Source: Pacificispira sp965223125
GTDB taxonomy: Bacteria; Pseudomonadota; Alphaproteobacteria; UBA8366; Aestuariispiraceae
Reading direction: 5' to 3'
Length of the DNA: 64,000 nt
Assembly (NCBI GenBank): GCA_965223125.1
Contig: OZ244984.1
Location: forward strand, 3,224,001 to 3,288,000
Below are positions 18,076 to 26,712 of the stretch, piece by piece (the first letter of the stretch is position 1; every line of letters starts with the position of its first letter). A model generated the notes under the pieces. That model had not been told where the DNA came from, searched no databases, and saw nothing but the letters and a program-made list of their open reading frames with translations. The translations under genes were made by a program, and so were the position numbers.

Positions 18076-18125
18076 GGGATCGACCCTCATCGCTCAAAGC
18101 GCAGTAACCATTTTCGACGCAAATA

Positions 18126-18156
18126 GGGGCACCGAATCATCACAATTCGGTGCCCC
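18126..18156. terminator. Bidirectional terminator between XRE-cupin gene and rplI
   Basis: Perfect 12-bp stem GGGGCACCGAAT (18126-18137) / ATTCGGTGCCCC (18145-18156), 7-nt loop. TTCAA follows on the plus strand and TATTT on the minus strand. It lies between convergent stops at 18075 and 18191. Confidence 0.8.
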
Positions 18157-18190
18157 TTCAAGCAAACGGACAGCGCAATCTGACCGAAAA

Positions 18191-18811
18191 CTATCGGTCG
18201 TCGTCGTCGCGGGCGTCCTGTTCGTCAACCAGTTCCGCAGCAGCGGCTGCCACTTCGGCGGCCTGGCGTTCGGCTTCTTCGGCCATGTCCAGATTCGCGC
18301 GTTCGGCTTCGGTCACGACAACGTCCTCGCCACGGGTCTTGCGTTCGGCCTGGGCCTCGGCTTCTTCCTGCGACTGGGCGACGTTGATATGAACCGTGAC
18401 GATCACTTCCGGATGCAGCTTGATGCGGAAGTCGAAGATCCCGATGGTCTTGATCGGGCGTTCCATCATCACCTGACTGCGGGCGATGGTGATACCGGCA
18501 GCGGCAATCGAATCAGCGATGTCGCGGGCGGTCACCGAGCCATAGAGCTGACCGGTGTCGGACGCGGCGCGGATCAGGACGACGGTAAGGCCGTTCAGAT
18601 CGGTTGCGACGCGCTCGGCCTCGGACTTGCGTTCCAGGTTGCGGGCTTCCAGTTCGATCCGCTGCTCTTCGAAGCGTTCGCGGTTCGCCTTGGTGGCGCG
18701 CACGGCCTTGCCCTGGGGCAGCAGGAAGTTGCGGGCATAGCCCGGCTTGACGGCGACTTCGTCACCCATCTGGCCGAGTTTCTCCACGCGTTCGAGAAGG
18801 ATGATCTGCAT
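18191..18811 (-). CDS. rplI: 50S ribosomal protein L9
   Basis: 206 residues starting MQIILLERVEKLGQMGDEVAVKPGYARNFLLPQGKA, the canonical L9 N-domain that binds 23S rRNA, followed by the long connecting helix and C-domain (GVT-like ITARDIADSIAAAGI). A C-terminal tail rich in Ala and Glu and ending in Asp/Arg makes it longer than the ~150-residue E. coli protein, a usual alphaproteobacterial feature. It is last in rpsF-rpsR-rplI. Confidence 0.97.
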   Translation of the reverse strand: MQIILLERVEKLGQMGDEVAVKPGYARNFLLPQGKAVRATKANRERFEEQRIELEARNLERKSEAERVATDLNGLTVVLIRAASDTGQLYGSVTARDIADSIAAAGITIARSQVMMERPIKTIGIFDFRIKLHPEVIVTVHINVAQSQEEAEAQAERKTRGEDVVVTEAERANLDMAEEAERQAAEVAAAAAELVDEQDARDDDDR

Positions 18812-18824
18812 GATGCTCTCCTCC

Positions 18825-19070
18825 TTATCGGATCACGTAGGGGATGAGACCCAGGAAACGAGAGCGCTTGATCGCCGTGGCGAGGGCACGCTGTTTCTTG
18901 GCGCTCACCGCCGTGATGCGGGACGGGACAATCTTGCCGCGTTCGGAAATGAAGCGCTGCAGGGTTTTGACGTCCTTGTAGTCGATCTCAGGCGCATTCG
19001 GGCCGGAGAACGGGCAGGTTTTCTTCCGGCGGAAGAAAGGCCGCCGTGTTGCAGGTCGCATACCCATCAA
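18825..19070 (-). CDS. rpsR: 30S ribosomal protein S18
   Basis: 81 residues with the S18 core: FFRRKKTCPFSGPNAPEIDYKDVKTLQRF, the signature ERGKIVPSRITAVSAKKQRALATAIKRSR and the ending FLGLIPYVIR. It pairs with S6 on the 30S platform. Its start overlaps the rpsF stop by 4 nt and rplI follows 13 nt later. Confidence 0.97.
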   Translation of the reverse strand: MMGMRPATRRPFFRRKKTCPFSGPNAPEIDYKDVKTLQRFISERGKIVPSRITAVSAKKQRALATAIKRSRFLGLIPYVIR

Positions 19071-19588
19071 TTTTCCTCCGCATAATCGTTGAATTCACGG
19101 CGTGGGCGACGTTCGCCCCGCTCGCTACCCCGGTCCGGACGATCACCCTGATCACCGAATTCACGGCGCGGACCCCGGTCACCCCGGTCGCCACCGCGAT
19201 CACCACCCCGGTCAGGGCGTCCACCCCGGTCGGGACGGTCGCCCCGTTCCGGACGATCCCTCTCATCCCGGCGGGCCAGAACCACGGAGGGCTCGGTGGG
19301 CAGGTCTTCCGTGCGGACGGTCATGTAGCGCAACACGTCGTCATGCAGGCGCAGGCGACGTTCCATTTCCAGAACGGCAGCCGACTTCGCCTCAAAGTTC
19401 AGCAGGACGTAGTGACCCTTGCGGTTCTTGTTCATGCGGAAGGCAAGGCTGCGAAGGCCCCAGTATTCGCGGCGGGCGATTGATCCACCGTCTTCGGTCA
19501 GGATTTCCTGAGCCATGTCTGCAATCGCCTCGACCTGTGCGGCCGAGATGTCCTGCCGTGCGATCAGCACGGTTTCGTAATTCGCCAT
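19067..19588 (-). CDS. rpsF: 30S ribosomal protein S6 with Arg/Gly/Asp-rich tail
   Basis: 173 residues. Residues 1-95 are a normal S6 (YETVLIARQDISAAQVEAI; EYWGLRSLAFRMNKNRKGHY; MTVRTEDLPTEPS). The last about 65 residues are a low-complexity tail of RPDRG, RGD and RPRREF repeats, much longer than the acidic tail of E. coli S6. AAGGAG lies upstream of the ATG. First gene of rpsF-rpsR-rplI. Confidence 0.96.
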   Translation of the reverse strand: MANYETVLIARQDISAAQVEAIADMAQEILTEDGGSIARREYWGLRSLAFRMNKNRKGHYVLLNFEAKSAAVLEMERRLRLHDDVLRYMTVRTEDLPTEPSVVLARRDERDRPERGDRPDRGGRPDRGGDRGGDRGDRGPRREFGDQGDRPDRGSERGERRPRREFNDYAEEN

Positions 19589-20037
19589 CGATGTGACTCC
19601 TTATGGCTGTTTCGCGGTCCGGCGCAGTGGTTGCTTCAGGAGTGGTTTAACCCCTCCCTCGTCAACTCTGCCGCCCGGCCCTAGCCGATTTCCTGGAATA
19701 CTTTGGGTGCATGCACCCGAAAACCGGCAAGGAGTTTTGCCCCGGAGCCGATAATCCGGTTCCAAGACCGGCGGTGTATAGGGGATGCGGGGGGAGGAAG
19801 CAAGTCGGATTCAGAGGAGTGCCAAGTAATCGGAATCCAGTCTCGTGCCGGATAGAGATTTCATCAGGATGTTGGTTCAAGGACAATTCCCCTTCCGCAT
19901 TGTCGGCGGGAATTCACAAACAAACATGTAAAATTCAAGCAAGAATCTGGAAAGGTAAATAAAAATAGGTAAAAGCAGAATTTTATATTTGAATGGTGAT
20001 TCGAATCGGGTGATTCTCTGCCTCAACAAGGAGAGAC
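19589..20037. other. 449-nt non-coding region: rpsF leader and upstream of an orphan gene
   Basis: No gene is supported. On the minus strand a TTGACG at 19668-19663 could be the rpsF -35 box. A 14-bp palindrome GGGTGCATGCACCC lies at 19705-19718, and pairable CCGGT/ACCGG segments at about 19760-19775 suggest a structured leader or RNA. From about 19910 to 20000 the sequence turns AT-rich and leads to AAGGAG before the gene at 20038. Confidence 0.4.
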
Positions 20038-20478
20038 ATGATGACTGATCCGCAAGAGATGAAAGCCGTGATGGCAGACTTGATTGCCCGTGAGCTGAAG
20101 CGTCTGGCGACGCTGTCGGATGTCGTGGTCTATACCCTCTATGACCCTGAATCTCCTGATGAACCGATCGATTACGTATTGCTTGATCGGGAGGAACTAG
20201 GGAAAGCGATCAGCCTGGATGTCGGGTTTGGATTCGAGGGGGTGGCACTCTGGTATCTGTGTCGGCGCGACGGTGATGCCTTCAGTGCCAAGAAGATATT
20301 GATCCAGATTCGGGATGGCCGATTCGTGCATGGTCAGGTTGGTGATTTTGACGGATTCTGGGATGAATTCCCGCAATATGTCTCGGAAGACCGCTGGGTT
20401 CGCTCCGCTGTTCTTCAGGGTGGCGTTAATGACGATTCGGAATTGAAATATCGGGCAACTGCTGCCGCTGCCGAATAA
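20038..20478 (+). CDS. Hypothetical acidic protein
   Basis: 146 residues, no family recognised, no signal peptide or membrane segment. The middle (VVYTLYDPESPDEPIDYVLLD and KKILIQIRDGRFVHGQVGD) looks like a small alpha/beta fold, and the composition is acidic. A strong AAGGAG 4 nt before tandem ATG codons supports translation. It is a lone gene between rpsF and fabD, transcribed from an AT-rich promoter region. Confidence 0.6.
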   Translation: MMTDPQEMKAVMADLIARELKRLATLSDVVVYTLYDPESPDEPIDYVLLDREELGKAISLDVGFGFEGVALWYLCRRDGDAFSAKKILIQIRDGRFVHGQVGDFDGFWDEFPQYVSEDRWVRSAVLQGGVNDDSELKYRATAAAAE

Positions 20479-20675
20479 TCGCCTCATTTACTCAAGTAAA
20501 AACCAAGTTTCACCCTGGCAAGGGTTGGGCGCCTCGGCTTGTTTGAGCCGGGGCGTTCTGCTGTCCGGCATGCCTGTCCCGACTTGACAGGAAACCGCGC
20601 CCGACTATGACTGACGCCCAGTGATCGGGCTGCATAAGGCCCGGCTGGACAGGATTTGAAGGGGGAGCGGCGAAG

Positions 20676-21617
20676 ATGACGCGCGCATTCGTATTTCCGG
20701 GTCAGGGCAGTCAGGCAGTCGGCATGGGTAAGGATCTCGCCGAGGCGTTCCCGATTGCCCGCGAGGTGTTCCAGGAAGTCGATGATGCACTGGAGCAGAA
20801 ACTGTTCCGGCTGATAATGGATGGGCCGGAAAGCGATCTGACGCTGACTGAAAATGCGCAGCCTGCGCTGATGGCGGTCAGCCTGGCCGTGCTGCGGGTG
20901 ATAGAACATGAAGGCAATACGCAGCTTGCCGATCTGGTGGACTGTGTTGCCGGGCACAGTCTTGGTGAGTATTCCGCGCTGGCTGCGGCGCGTGCACTGG
21001 AATTGCGGGACACGGCGAAGCTGCTGAAACTGCGCGGCAAGGCGATGCAGGCAGCAGTTCCGGTCGGGGAGGGGGCGATGGCCGCCCTGCTGGGTCTTGA
21101 CCTCGCGCAGGCGGAAGAGGTCGCGGCAGAGGCGGCCCAGGGTGATGTCTGTGCGGCGGCGAATGACAATGCGCCGGGGCAGATCGTGATTTCGGGCACA
21201 CGTGCGGCGGTGGAGCGCGCATTGGAAATCGCCAAGGCCAAGGGGGCCAAGCGCGTGATCTTGCTGCCGGTATCCGCCCCGTTCCATTGCGATCTGATGG
21301 CGCCTGCCGCGGATGCGATGGCGCGCGCGCTGGCGGAAACCGTCATCCAGCCGCCTGCTGTGCCACTGATCGCGAATGTGACCGCCGCGCGCTGCGTCGA
21401 TCCGGAAGCGTTGCGCCAGCAATTGGTCGCCCAGGTCTGCGGACGGGTTCGCTGGCGTGAATCAGTGCTGACGATGAAGGATCTGGGGGTTGATACACTG
21501 ATCGAGGTCGGTGCGGGCAAGGTTCTGTCCGGACTGGCGCGACGGATCGACGGCGACATGACCGGCATTGCCGTTAATGGCCCGGCTGATATTGAGGCAT
21601 TCCTGAAAGGGCTATAA
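20676..21617 (+). CDS. fabD: Malonyl-CoA:ACP transacylase
   Basis: 313 residues: FPGQGSQAVGMGKDLAE at the N-terminus, nucleophile elbow GHSLGEYSALAAA, Arg-containing DRVAGHS-equivalent region, and the second active-site His in VSAPFHCDLMAPA. It loads malonyl groups onto ACP for fatty acid synthesis. It heads the fabD-fabG-acpP-fabF cluster; fabG follows after 30 nt. Confidence 0.96.
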   Translation: MTRAFVFPGQGSQAVGMGKDLAEAFPIAREVFQEVDDALEQKLFRLIMDGPESDLTLTENAQPALMAVSLAVLRVIEHEGNTQLADLVDCVAGHSLGEYSALAAARALELRDTAKLLKLRGKAMQAAVPVGEGAMAALLGLDLAQAEEVAAEAAQGDVCAAANDNAPGQIVISGTRAAVERALEIAKAKGAKRVILLPVSAPFHCDLMAPAADAMARALAETVIQPPAVPLIANVTAARCVDPEALRQQLVAQVCGRVRWRESVLTMKDLGVDTLIEVGAGKVLSGLARRIDGDMTGIAVNGPADIEAFLKGL

Positions 21618-21647
21618 GGTCTTTCAGGTACTGGAAAGGATAAGAGA

Positions 21648-22385
21648 ATGTTCGATTTGACGGGAAAGACCGCTCTGGTAACCGGAGCGACCGGCGGTAT
21701 CGGAGGTGAAATCGCTGCTGCGCTGCATGGTGCTGGTGCCACGGTGGGCTTGAGCGGGACCCGGGCGGAGCGCCTGGAGGAAGTCGCAGCGGGATTGGGA
21801 GAGCGCTGTTTCGTGCTGCCCGCCAATCTGGCTGATGGCGACGGTCCCGATGCGCTGGCCAAGGCTGCTGAGTCCGCGATGGGCGGGATCGACATCCTGG
21901 TCAACAATGCGGGGCTGACGCGCGATAATCTGGCGATGCGGATGAAGGACGAGGAGTGGGATCAGGTGATTGCGGTCAACCTGACCGCAGCCTTCCGTCT
22001 CTCGCGGGCCTGTCTGCGGGGGATGATGAAGCGCCGGTTCGGGCGAATCATCGGCATCACCTCCATCGTCGGCGTCACTGGAAATCCGGGTCAGGCGAAT
22101 TATGCGGCGTCCAAGGCGGGATTGATCGGCATGTCGAAGGCTTTGGCGCAGGAAGTTGCCAGCCGAGGTATCACGGTGAACTGTGTCGCGCCGGGTTTCA
22201 TCGAAACCGCCATGACCCATGATCTGACCGGGGCCCAGAAGGAGAAGTTGATGGGCAATATTCCGGCGGGTCGTATGGGAACTGCTGGGGAAATTGCGGC
22301 GGCGACACTATATCTTGCTTCGGAAGAGGCCGCTTATGTTACCGGTCAGACATTGCATGTGAATGGCGGGATGGCGATGATTTGA
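21648..22385 (+). CDS. fabG: 3-oxoacyl-ACP reductase
   Basis: 245 residues with TGATGGIGG cofactor loop, NNAG, catalytic Ser in ITSIVGVTG, Y-x3-K in NYAASKAGLIG and the ending TGQTLHVNGGMAMI. NADPH-dependent reduction of beta-ketoacyl-ACP. Unlike the SDR at 2359, all catalytic residues are intact. Confidence 0.96.
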   Translation: MFDLTGKTALVTGATGGIGGEIAAALHGAGATVGLSGTRAERLEEVAAGLGERCFVLPANLADGDGPDALAKAAESAMGGIDILVNNAGLTRDNLAMRMKDEEWDQVIAVNLTAAFRLSRACLRGMMKRRFGRIIGITSIVGVTGNPGQANYAASKAGLIGMSKALAQEVASRGITVNCVAPGFIETAMTHDLTGAQKEKLMGNIPAGRMGTAGEIAAATLYLASEEAAYVTGQTLHVNGGMAMI

Positions 22386-22599
22386 CACCGTCGTTTCGAT
22401 AATGGTGTTTCGGAACTGCGACTCACCGGTATTCTGGCGGAGGGATCTGCAGTACAGGAACAGGCGTAAGGATAGGCTGGTCTCTCCAGATGAAGTGTGA
22501 TAGGCAACCGCCGTCGCGCTGGAAGACGGCGCAGGAATAGGGTTTTACACTAAGGTCGGCCGGTTCTCCTGGGCCGCGACAAACAAGGGAAAGAATGAT

Positions 22600-22833
22600 A
22601 TGAGCGACGTTGCGGAGCGTGTAAAAAGCATTGTTGTCGAGCATCTGGGTGTCGATGCCGAGAAGGTTGTCGAAACCGCCAGTTTCATTGACGATCTGGG
22701 CGCGGACAGCCTGGATACCGTCGAACTCGTGATGGCGTTCGAAGAAGAATTCAATTGTGAAATCCCGGATGATGAGGCGGAAAAGATCGCCACAGTCCAG
22801 GATGCAATCAAGTTCATCGAGGCGCATCAGTAA
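22600..22833 (+). CDS. acpP: Acyl carrier protein
   Basis: 77 residues, acidic, with the phosphopantetheine attachment serine in GADSLDTVELVMAFEEEF. It carries acyl intermediates of type II fatty acid synthesis and is activated by AcpS, encoded at 33998. The 214-nt gap from fabG probably houses its own promoter. Confidence 0.98.
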   Translation: MSDVAERVKSIVVEHLGVDAEKVVETASFIDDLGADSLDTVELVMAFEEEFNCEIPDDEAEKIATVQDAIKFIEAHQ

Positions 22834-23102
22834 ATTCAACCGGGTTCGGTTGACCAGGGGATTGGGCGGTCGCGCCGTGGCCGCCCAAAGCCGGTTTCTG
22901 AAGGCTGCATATCTCTGTTGGGATCAGATGCAGGGAATGGCAGCTTTCTTGATGGGTGGTTTTGTTTGCTGTTGCCTTGAGCGTTGATTTTCAGCGCTGC
23001 TTTCCGAAAGTCGGCCATGCCGGATTGCTCGGTCCCGTCAGGGGAAGGGTGGGAGTACCGGAGGCGGAAAACATGGGCGGGCAATCTTAGGATGGGGCAG
23101 TC

Positions 23103-24365
23103 ATGAGACGTGTTGTCGTTACGGGTTTGGGTGCCGTCACCCCGCTTGGGGTTGGGGCGCAAACGGTATGGGATCGTCTGATTGCCGGTAAATCCGGAAT
23201 TACGGCCATTACGGATTTCGACGTCTCCGATCTTCCTGCCAAGATCGCCGGGACGGTGCCGAAGGGCAGCAAGGTTGATGGTGCCTTCGATCCCGAAGAA
23301 TGGGTCGAGAAAAAAGAGCTCAAGAAAATGGATACCTTCATCGTCTACGCCATGGCTGCGGCGCAGCAGGCAGTGGAGGATGCAAACTGGTTCCCGGAAA
23401 ATCAGGACAGCCTGGATCGGACCGGTGTGATGATCGGGTCCGGGATCGGTGGCCTCGGCGGTATCGCCGAAGGATCGCTGGTATTGCAGGAACGCGGTCC
23501 GCGCCGTATGAGCCCGTTTTTCATTCCGGCCAGCCTGATCAATCTGGCCAGTGGTTATGTCTCGATACTGTATGGTTTTCGCGGGCCGAACCACGCGGTC
23601 GTGACCGCCTGTGCCACGGGAACCCATGCGATTGGCGATGCCGCGCGGCTGATCATGTTCGGCGATGCCGATGTGATGGTTGCAGGCGGAGCGGAATCCG
23701 CTGTCTGCCGTATCGGTGTTGCTGGATTCGCGGCGTCCAGAGCGCTGTCGACTGAATTCAACGATACGCCGGAGCGCGCCTCCCGTCCCTGGGACAGGGA
23801 CCGCGACGGTTTTGTCATGGGGGAGGGCGCAGGCGTCGTCGTGCTGGAGGAACTGGAGCATGCCAAGGCACGCGGCGCGCGGATTTATGCCGAAGTGCTG
23901 GGCTATGGCCTGTCCGGAGATGCCTACCACATTACGGCCCCGGCGGAAGACGGTTCGGGCGGCTTTCGCGCGATGGAAGGAGCCTTCCGCAATGCCGGGA
24001 TCGACCGGGACATGATCGACTATGTCAACGCCCATGGCACATCGACCCCTCTGGGCGATGAGATCGAACTGGGTGCGGTAAAACGCCTGTTCGGTGCGCA
24101 TGCCTATAAGCTTGCCATGTCATCAACGAAATCCGCTATCGGGCATCTGCTGGGCGCGGCGGGCGCGGTGGAGGCTATCTTCTCCGTCAAGGCGATCCAG
24201 ACCGGGATCATCCCGCCGACACTCAACCTCGACAACCCGTCGGACAGTTGCGACATCAACCTGGTCGCCCATACCGCCCAGGAACGGCCGGTGCGCTATG
24301 CCCTGTCGAACAGCTTTGGTTTCGGCGGTACCAATGCCAGCATCATTTTCGGCCCTGCTCCCTAA
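23103..24365 (+). CDS. fabF: 3-oxoacyl-ACP synthase II
   Basis: 420 residues, thiolase fold: MRRVVVTGLGAVTPLGVGA, catalytic Cys in VVTACATGTHAIGDA, first His in NAHGTSTPLGD, Lys and second His in TKSAIGHLLGAAGA, and FGFGGTNASIIF at the end. It performs malonyl-ACP condensation in chain elongation. The 269-nt gap after acpP contains a GGGCGG/CCGCCC hairpin (about 22865-22890) that may reduce read-through from the abundant acpP message. Confidence 0.96.
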   Translation: MRRVVVTGLGAVTPLGVGAQTVWDRLIAGKSGITAITDFDVSDLPAKIAGTVPKGSKVDGAFDPEEWVEKKELKKMDTFIVYAMAAAQQAVEDANWFPENQDSLDRTGVMIGSGIGGLGGIAEGSLVLQERGPRRMSPFFIPASLINLASGYVSILYGFRGPNHAVVTACATGTHAIGDAARLIMFGDADVMVAGGAESAVCRIGVAGFAASRALSTEFNDTPERASRPWDRDRDGFVMGEGAGVVVLEELEHAKARGARIYAEVLGYGLSGDAYHITAPAEDGSGGFRAMEGAFRNAGIDRDMIDYVNAHGTSTPLGDEIELGAVKRLFGAHAYKLAMSSTKSAIGHLLGAAGAVEAIFSVKAIQTGIIPPTLNLDNPSDSCDINLVAHTAQERPVRYALSNSFGFGGTNASIIFGPAP

Positions 24366-24482
24366 AGAGCCGGAGTATTGTTTGGTAGTCTTTCTCCAGG
24401 TTCTGACCTGGCAGGAAAGCTGTTGTGCCGATATCGACACTTTCACCCCCAAGAGAATGCCCTTAGTCTGCACCTTTGACGG

Positions 24483-25454
24483 ATGATTGATGCAAGGGCT
24501 GGACGGCATATGGGTAAATCAGGGGCCGGGTTGCAGGGGCTGATCTGGTGCCTCGTTTTTGTTTTTCTGGATGCCAGTCAGGCTGTCTATTTCGGCGGGA
24601 TATTGCAGCATCTTGACGGGTTTCTGATTGGTGGCCTGGTATTCGGCCTGTCGTCTGTTGGGTGCATCCTTTGGATATTGCTGCGCCGACCGGATCAGAT
24701 CGGTGTGATTCGGCATAATCCGGGTCCGCTTCTGGGGGTCAACCTTTCCGCGGCTGGCGGCTGGCTTTCCTATTTCATCGCAATCCAGGTGATTGAGCCC
24801 GCCGTGGCTTTCACGCTGTTTTCCGGTGTCATCCCGATCACCATGATCATTGCGTCCCGGATGGGGTTCGTTGAAGCCGAAGTGTCCAGAAACAGGGTCG
24901 AGGCACTGGGCAATGCCTGTATTCTCCTTGGCATGGTACTGCTTGCCGCTTTCACGCTGATGGGCTGGTCGGGTTTCGTGCGGGGTGGACCTGTCGTGGG
25001 GTTGATCGGGCTTGGCTTCTCCACGCTTGCCGGGATTCTCATTGCGATGATGCTGCTCTACAGCAAGAGGCTGGATCTGAGGGGATTGCAGCCGGTTGCC
25101 CAGTTCGGGTTCCGATTTCCGCTTTATCTGGTGCTGACCGCCATTGGGTATCTGTTGGGAATCGATGATAAGGGGCCGGTTCCAATAGGCGATATCGGTC
25201 TGGCGGTGGCAGTGGGTATGGTGGTGCTGGCTTTTCCGATCTATGCGGTTCAGAAGGCCGTATCATTGACGACGTCCCTCACCATTGGCTCTGTTGCGGC
25301 GGTCGCACCGCTGATCGTCTTCTTTTTACAACAGGTTGAGGGACGGGTAGATTACTCTGACGCGACCTCGCTCGGCCTTGCTGTCTATTTTACAGGCGCA
25401 GTGGTTGCGGCATTTGGCGGGGCGCGGGCGGCATCTCGCCAGCCGGTACAATGA
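24483..25454 (+). CDS. EamA/DMT-superfamily-like membrane permease
   Basis: 323 residues with about ten hydrophobic segments (for example LIWCLVFVFLDASQAVYFGG, AVAFTLFSGVIPITMIIAS, LGMVLLAAFTLMGW, YFTGAVVAAFGGARAAS). The arrangement fits a two-times-five-helix drug/metabolite exporter, although the sequence is divergent. It ends with a 4-nt overlap into mltG, so it is coupled to that gene. The substrate is unknown. An ATG at 24510 is an alternative start. Confidence 0.65.
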   Translation: MIDARAGRHMGKSGAGLQGLIWCLVFVFLDASQAVYFGGILQHLDGFLIGGLVFGLSSVGCILWILLRRPDQIGVIRHNPGPLLGVNLSAAGGWLSYFIAIQVIEPAVAFTLFSGVIPITMIIASRMGFVEAEVSRNRVEALGNACILLGMVLLAAFTLMGWSGFVRGGPVVGLIGLGFSTLAGILIAMMLLYSKRLDLRGLQPVAQFGFRFPLYLVLTAIGYLLGIDDKGPVPIGDIGLAVAVGMVVLAFPIYAVQKAVSLTTSLTIGSVAAVAPLIVFFLQQVEGRVDYSDATSLGLAVYFTGAVVAAFGGARAASRQPVQ

Positions 25455-26569
25455 CGGGACGGCCTAGAAAAAAAAGAGATGCGGTAATAATCAGGCGGGA
25501 AGCGATAGTGAGCGGAACGGATAAGGATACGGGTGACGAACAGGCATCCAGGGCGACACCGAGCAGGAGAGGCGGTTTTGGTCGCATGCTGCGCCGGATG
25601 CTGATCGGTCTGGTCGTGCTGGCGGTGCTGACCGGCGGCGGAATCGCGTTGCTGTTCCACTGGGCGCAGGGAGTCTATCGGGGACCGGGTCCGCTGTCGG
25701 CGGAAACCACCCTTGTTATCGAATCCGGGTCGGGCCTGCAGCGGATAGCGGCGGAATTGCAGGATGCGGGAATAATTGACCAGCGCGAGGTCTTTATTGC
25801 CATGCTGCGCTATACCGGCCAGCACAGGCAGTTGAAGGCGGGAGAATACAGCTTCGAGCCAGGTATTTCGCAGCAGGATGTGGTTGAAAAACTGATCGCA
25901 CATCAGGTGGTGCGCCGCAGCCTGACCGTGCCTGAAGGGCGAACCGTGGCGGAAATCCTGGATATCATCGCCACTGCGGAGGGATTGGAGGGGGACATTC
26001 CAGATCCACCGCCGCCGGAAGGTAGTCTGCTGCCGGAAACATATCTGTATCAGCGTGGTGACAGTCGGGCAGAGGTCATCGCCCGGATGCGGGAGTCGAT
26101 GGATGATGCGCTGGACATGCTCTGGCAGGGACGGGCGGAGAATCTGCCTTTCACGACACCGGAAGAGGCATTGATTCTTGCCTCTATCATCGAGAAGGAG
26201 ACCGGGGTTGCGGCGGAACGGGCGCGTATCGCCGGTGTCTTCATCAACCGCTTACTCCGGGGCATGCGCCTGCAATCGGATCCGACCGTCGTCTATGCAC
26301 TGACCGGGGGCACCGGGCCGTTGGGTCGGGCACTGACCCGGCAGGACTGGAAGGTCGACAATCCTTACAATACCTACCAGATTACCGGTTTGCCGCCTGG
26401 CCCGATTGCAAATCCTGGCCGGGAGGCTCTGGAGGCCGCACTTCAGCCAATGAGGACGAAAGAACTTTATTTCGTTGCGGATGGAACCGGTGGGCATGCC
26501 TTTGCGGAAACCCTGGCCGAACACAATCGCAATGTCGTCAAATGGCGGCGCATTCGGGACTCGAATTAA
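25451..26569 (+). CDS. mltG: Endolytic murein transglycosylase MltG (YceG-like)
   Basis: 372 residues: cytoplasmic basic N-terminus, one membrane helix (MLIGLVVLAVLTGGGIALLF), a LysM-like part and the YceG domain with catalytic Glu in ALILASIIEKETG and conserved NRLLRGMRLQSDPTVVYAL, YNTYQITGLPPGPIANPG. It cuts nascent glycan strands at the inner membrane. A GTG at 25508 is an alternative start. It closes the fab cluster, as in many alphaproteobacteria. Confidence 0.94.
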   Translation: MTGRPRKKRDAVIIRREAIVSGTDKDTGDEQASRATPSRRGGFGRMLRRMLIGLVVLAVLTGGGIALLFHWAQGVYRGPGPLSAETTLVIESGSGLQRIAAELQDAGIIDQREVFIAMLRYTGQHRQLKAGEYSFEPGISQQDVVEKLIAHQVVRRSLTVPEGRTVAEILDIIATAEGLEGDIPDPPPPEGSLLPETYLYQRGDSRAEVIARMRESMDDALDMLWQGRAENLPFTTPEEALILASIIEKETGVAAERARIAGVFINRLLRGMRLQSDPTVVYALTGGTGPLGRALTRQDWKVDNPYNTYQITGLPPGPIANPGREALEAALQPMRTKELYFVADGTGGHAFAETLAEHNRNVVKWRRIRDSN

Positions 26570-26712
26570 CCGTCTTGTCATTCTGAAATAACACTGATTG
26601 AATTGTGATCCATCCTGCACGAAGTCGGTAAGGGGAATCGTTCAGGGATGGACCCGCGTGTCGTCGCTGAGGGGACAGATGAGGTCACGCAAACGTCCGG
26701 GAGTGGCTGGAC

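Noticed and set aside
19740..19800. A possible tRNA remnant (minus strand, anticodon-arm-like CCGGTCTTGGAACCGG)
   Set aside because: No acceptor stem or T-arm could be built around it; treated as a plain hairpin.
19711..19962. An 83-codon frame in the rpsF upstream region
   Set aside because: No ribosome site and no similarity; the sequence reads as structured non-coding DNA.
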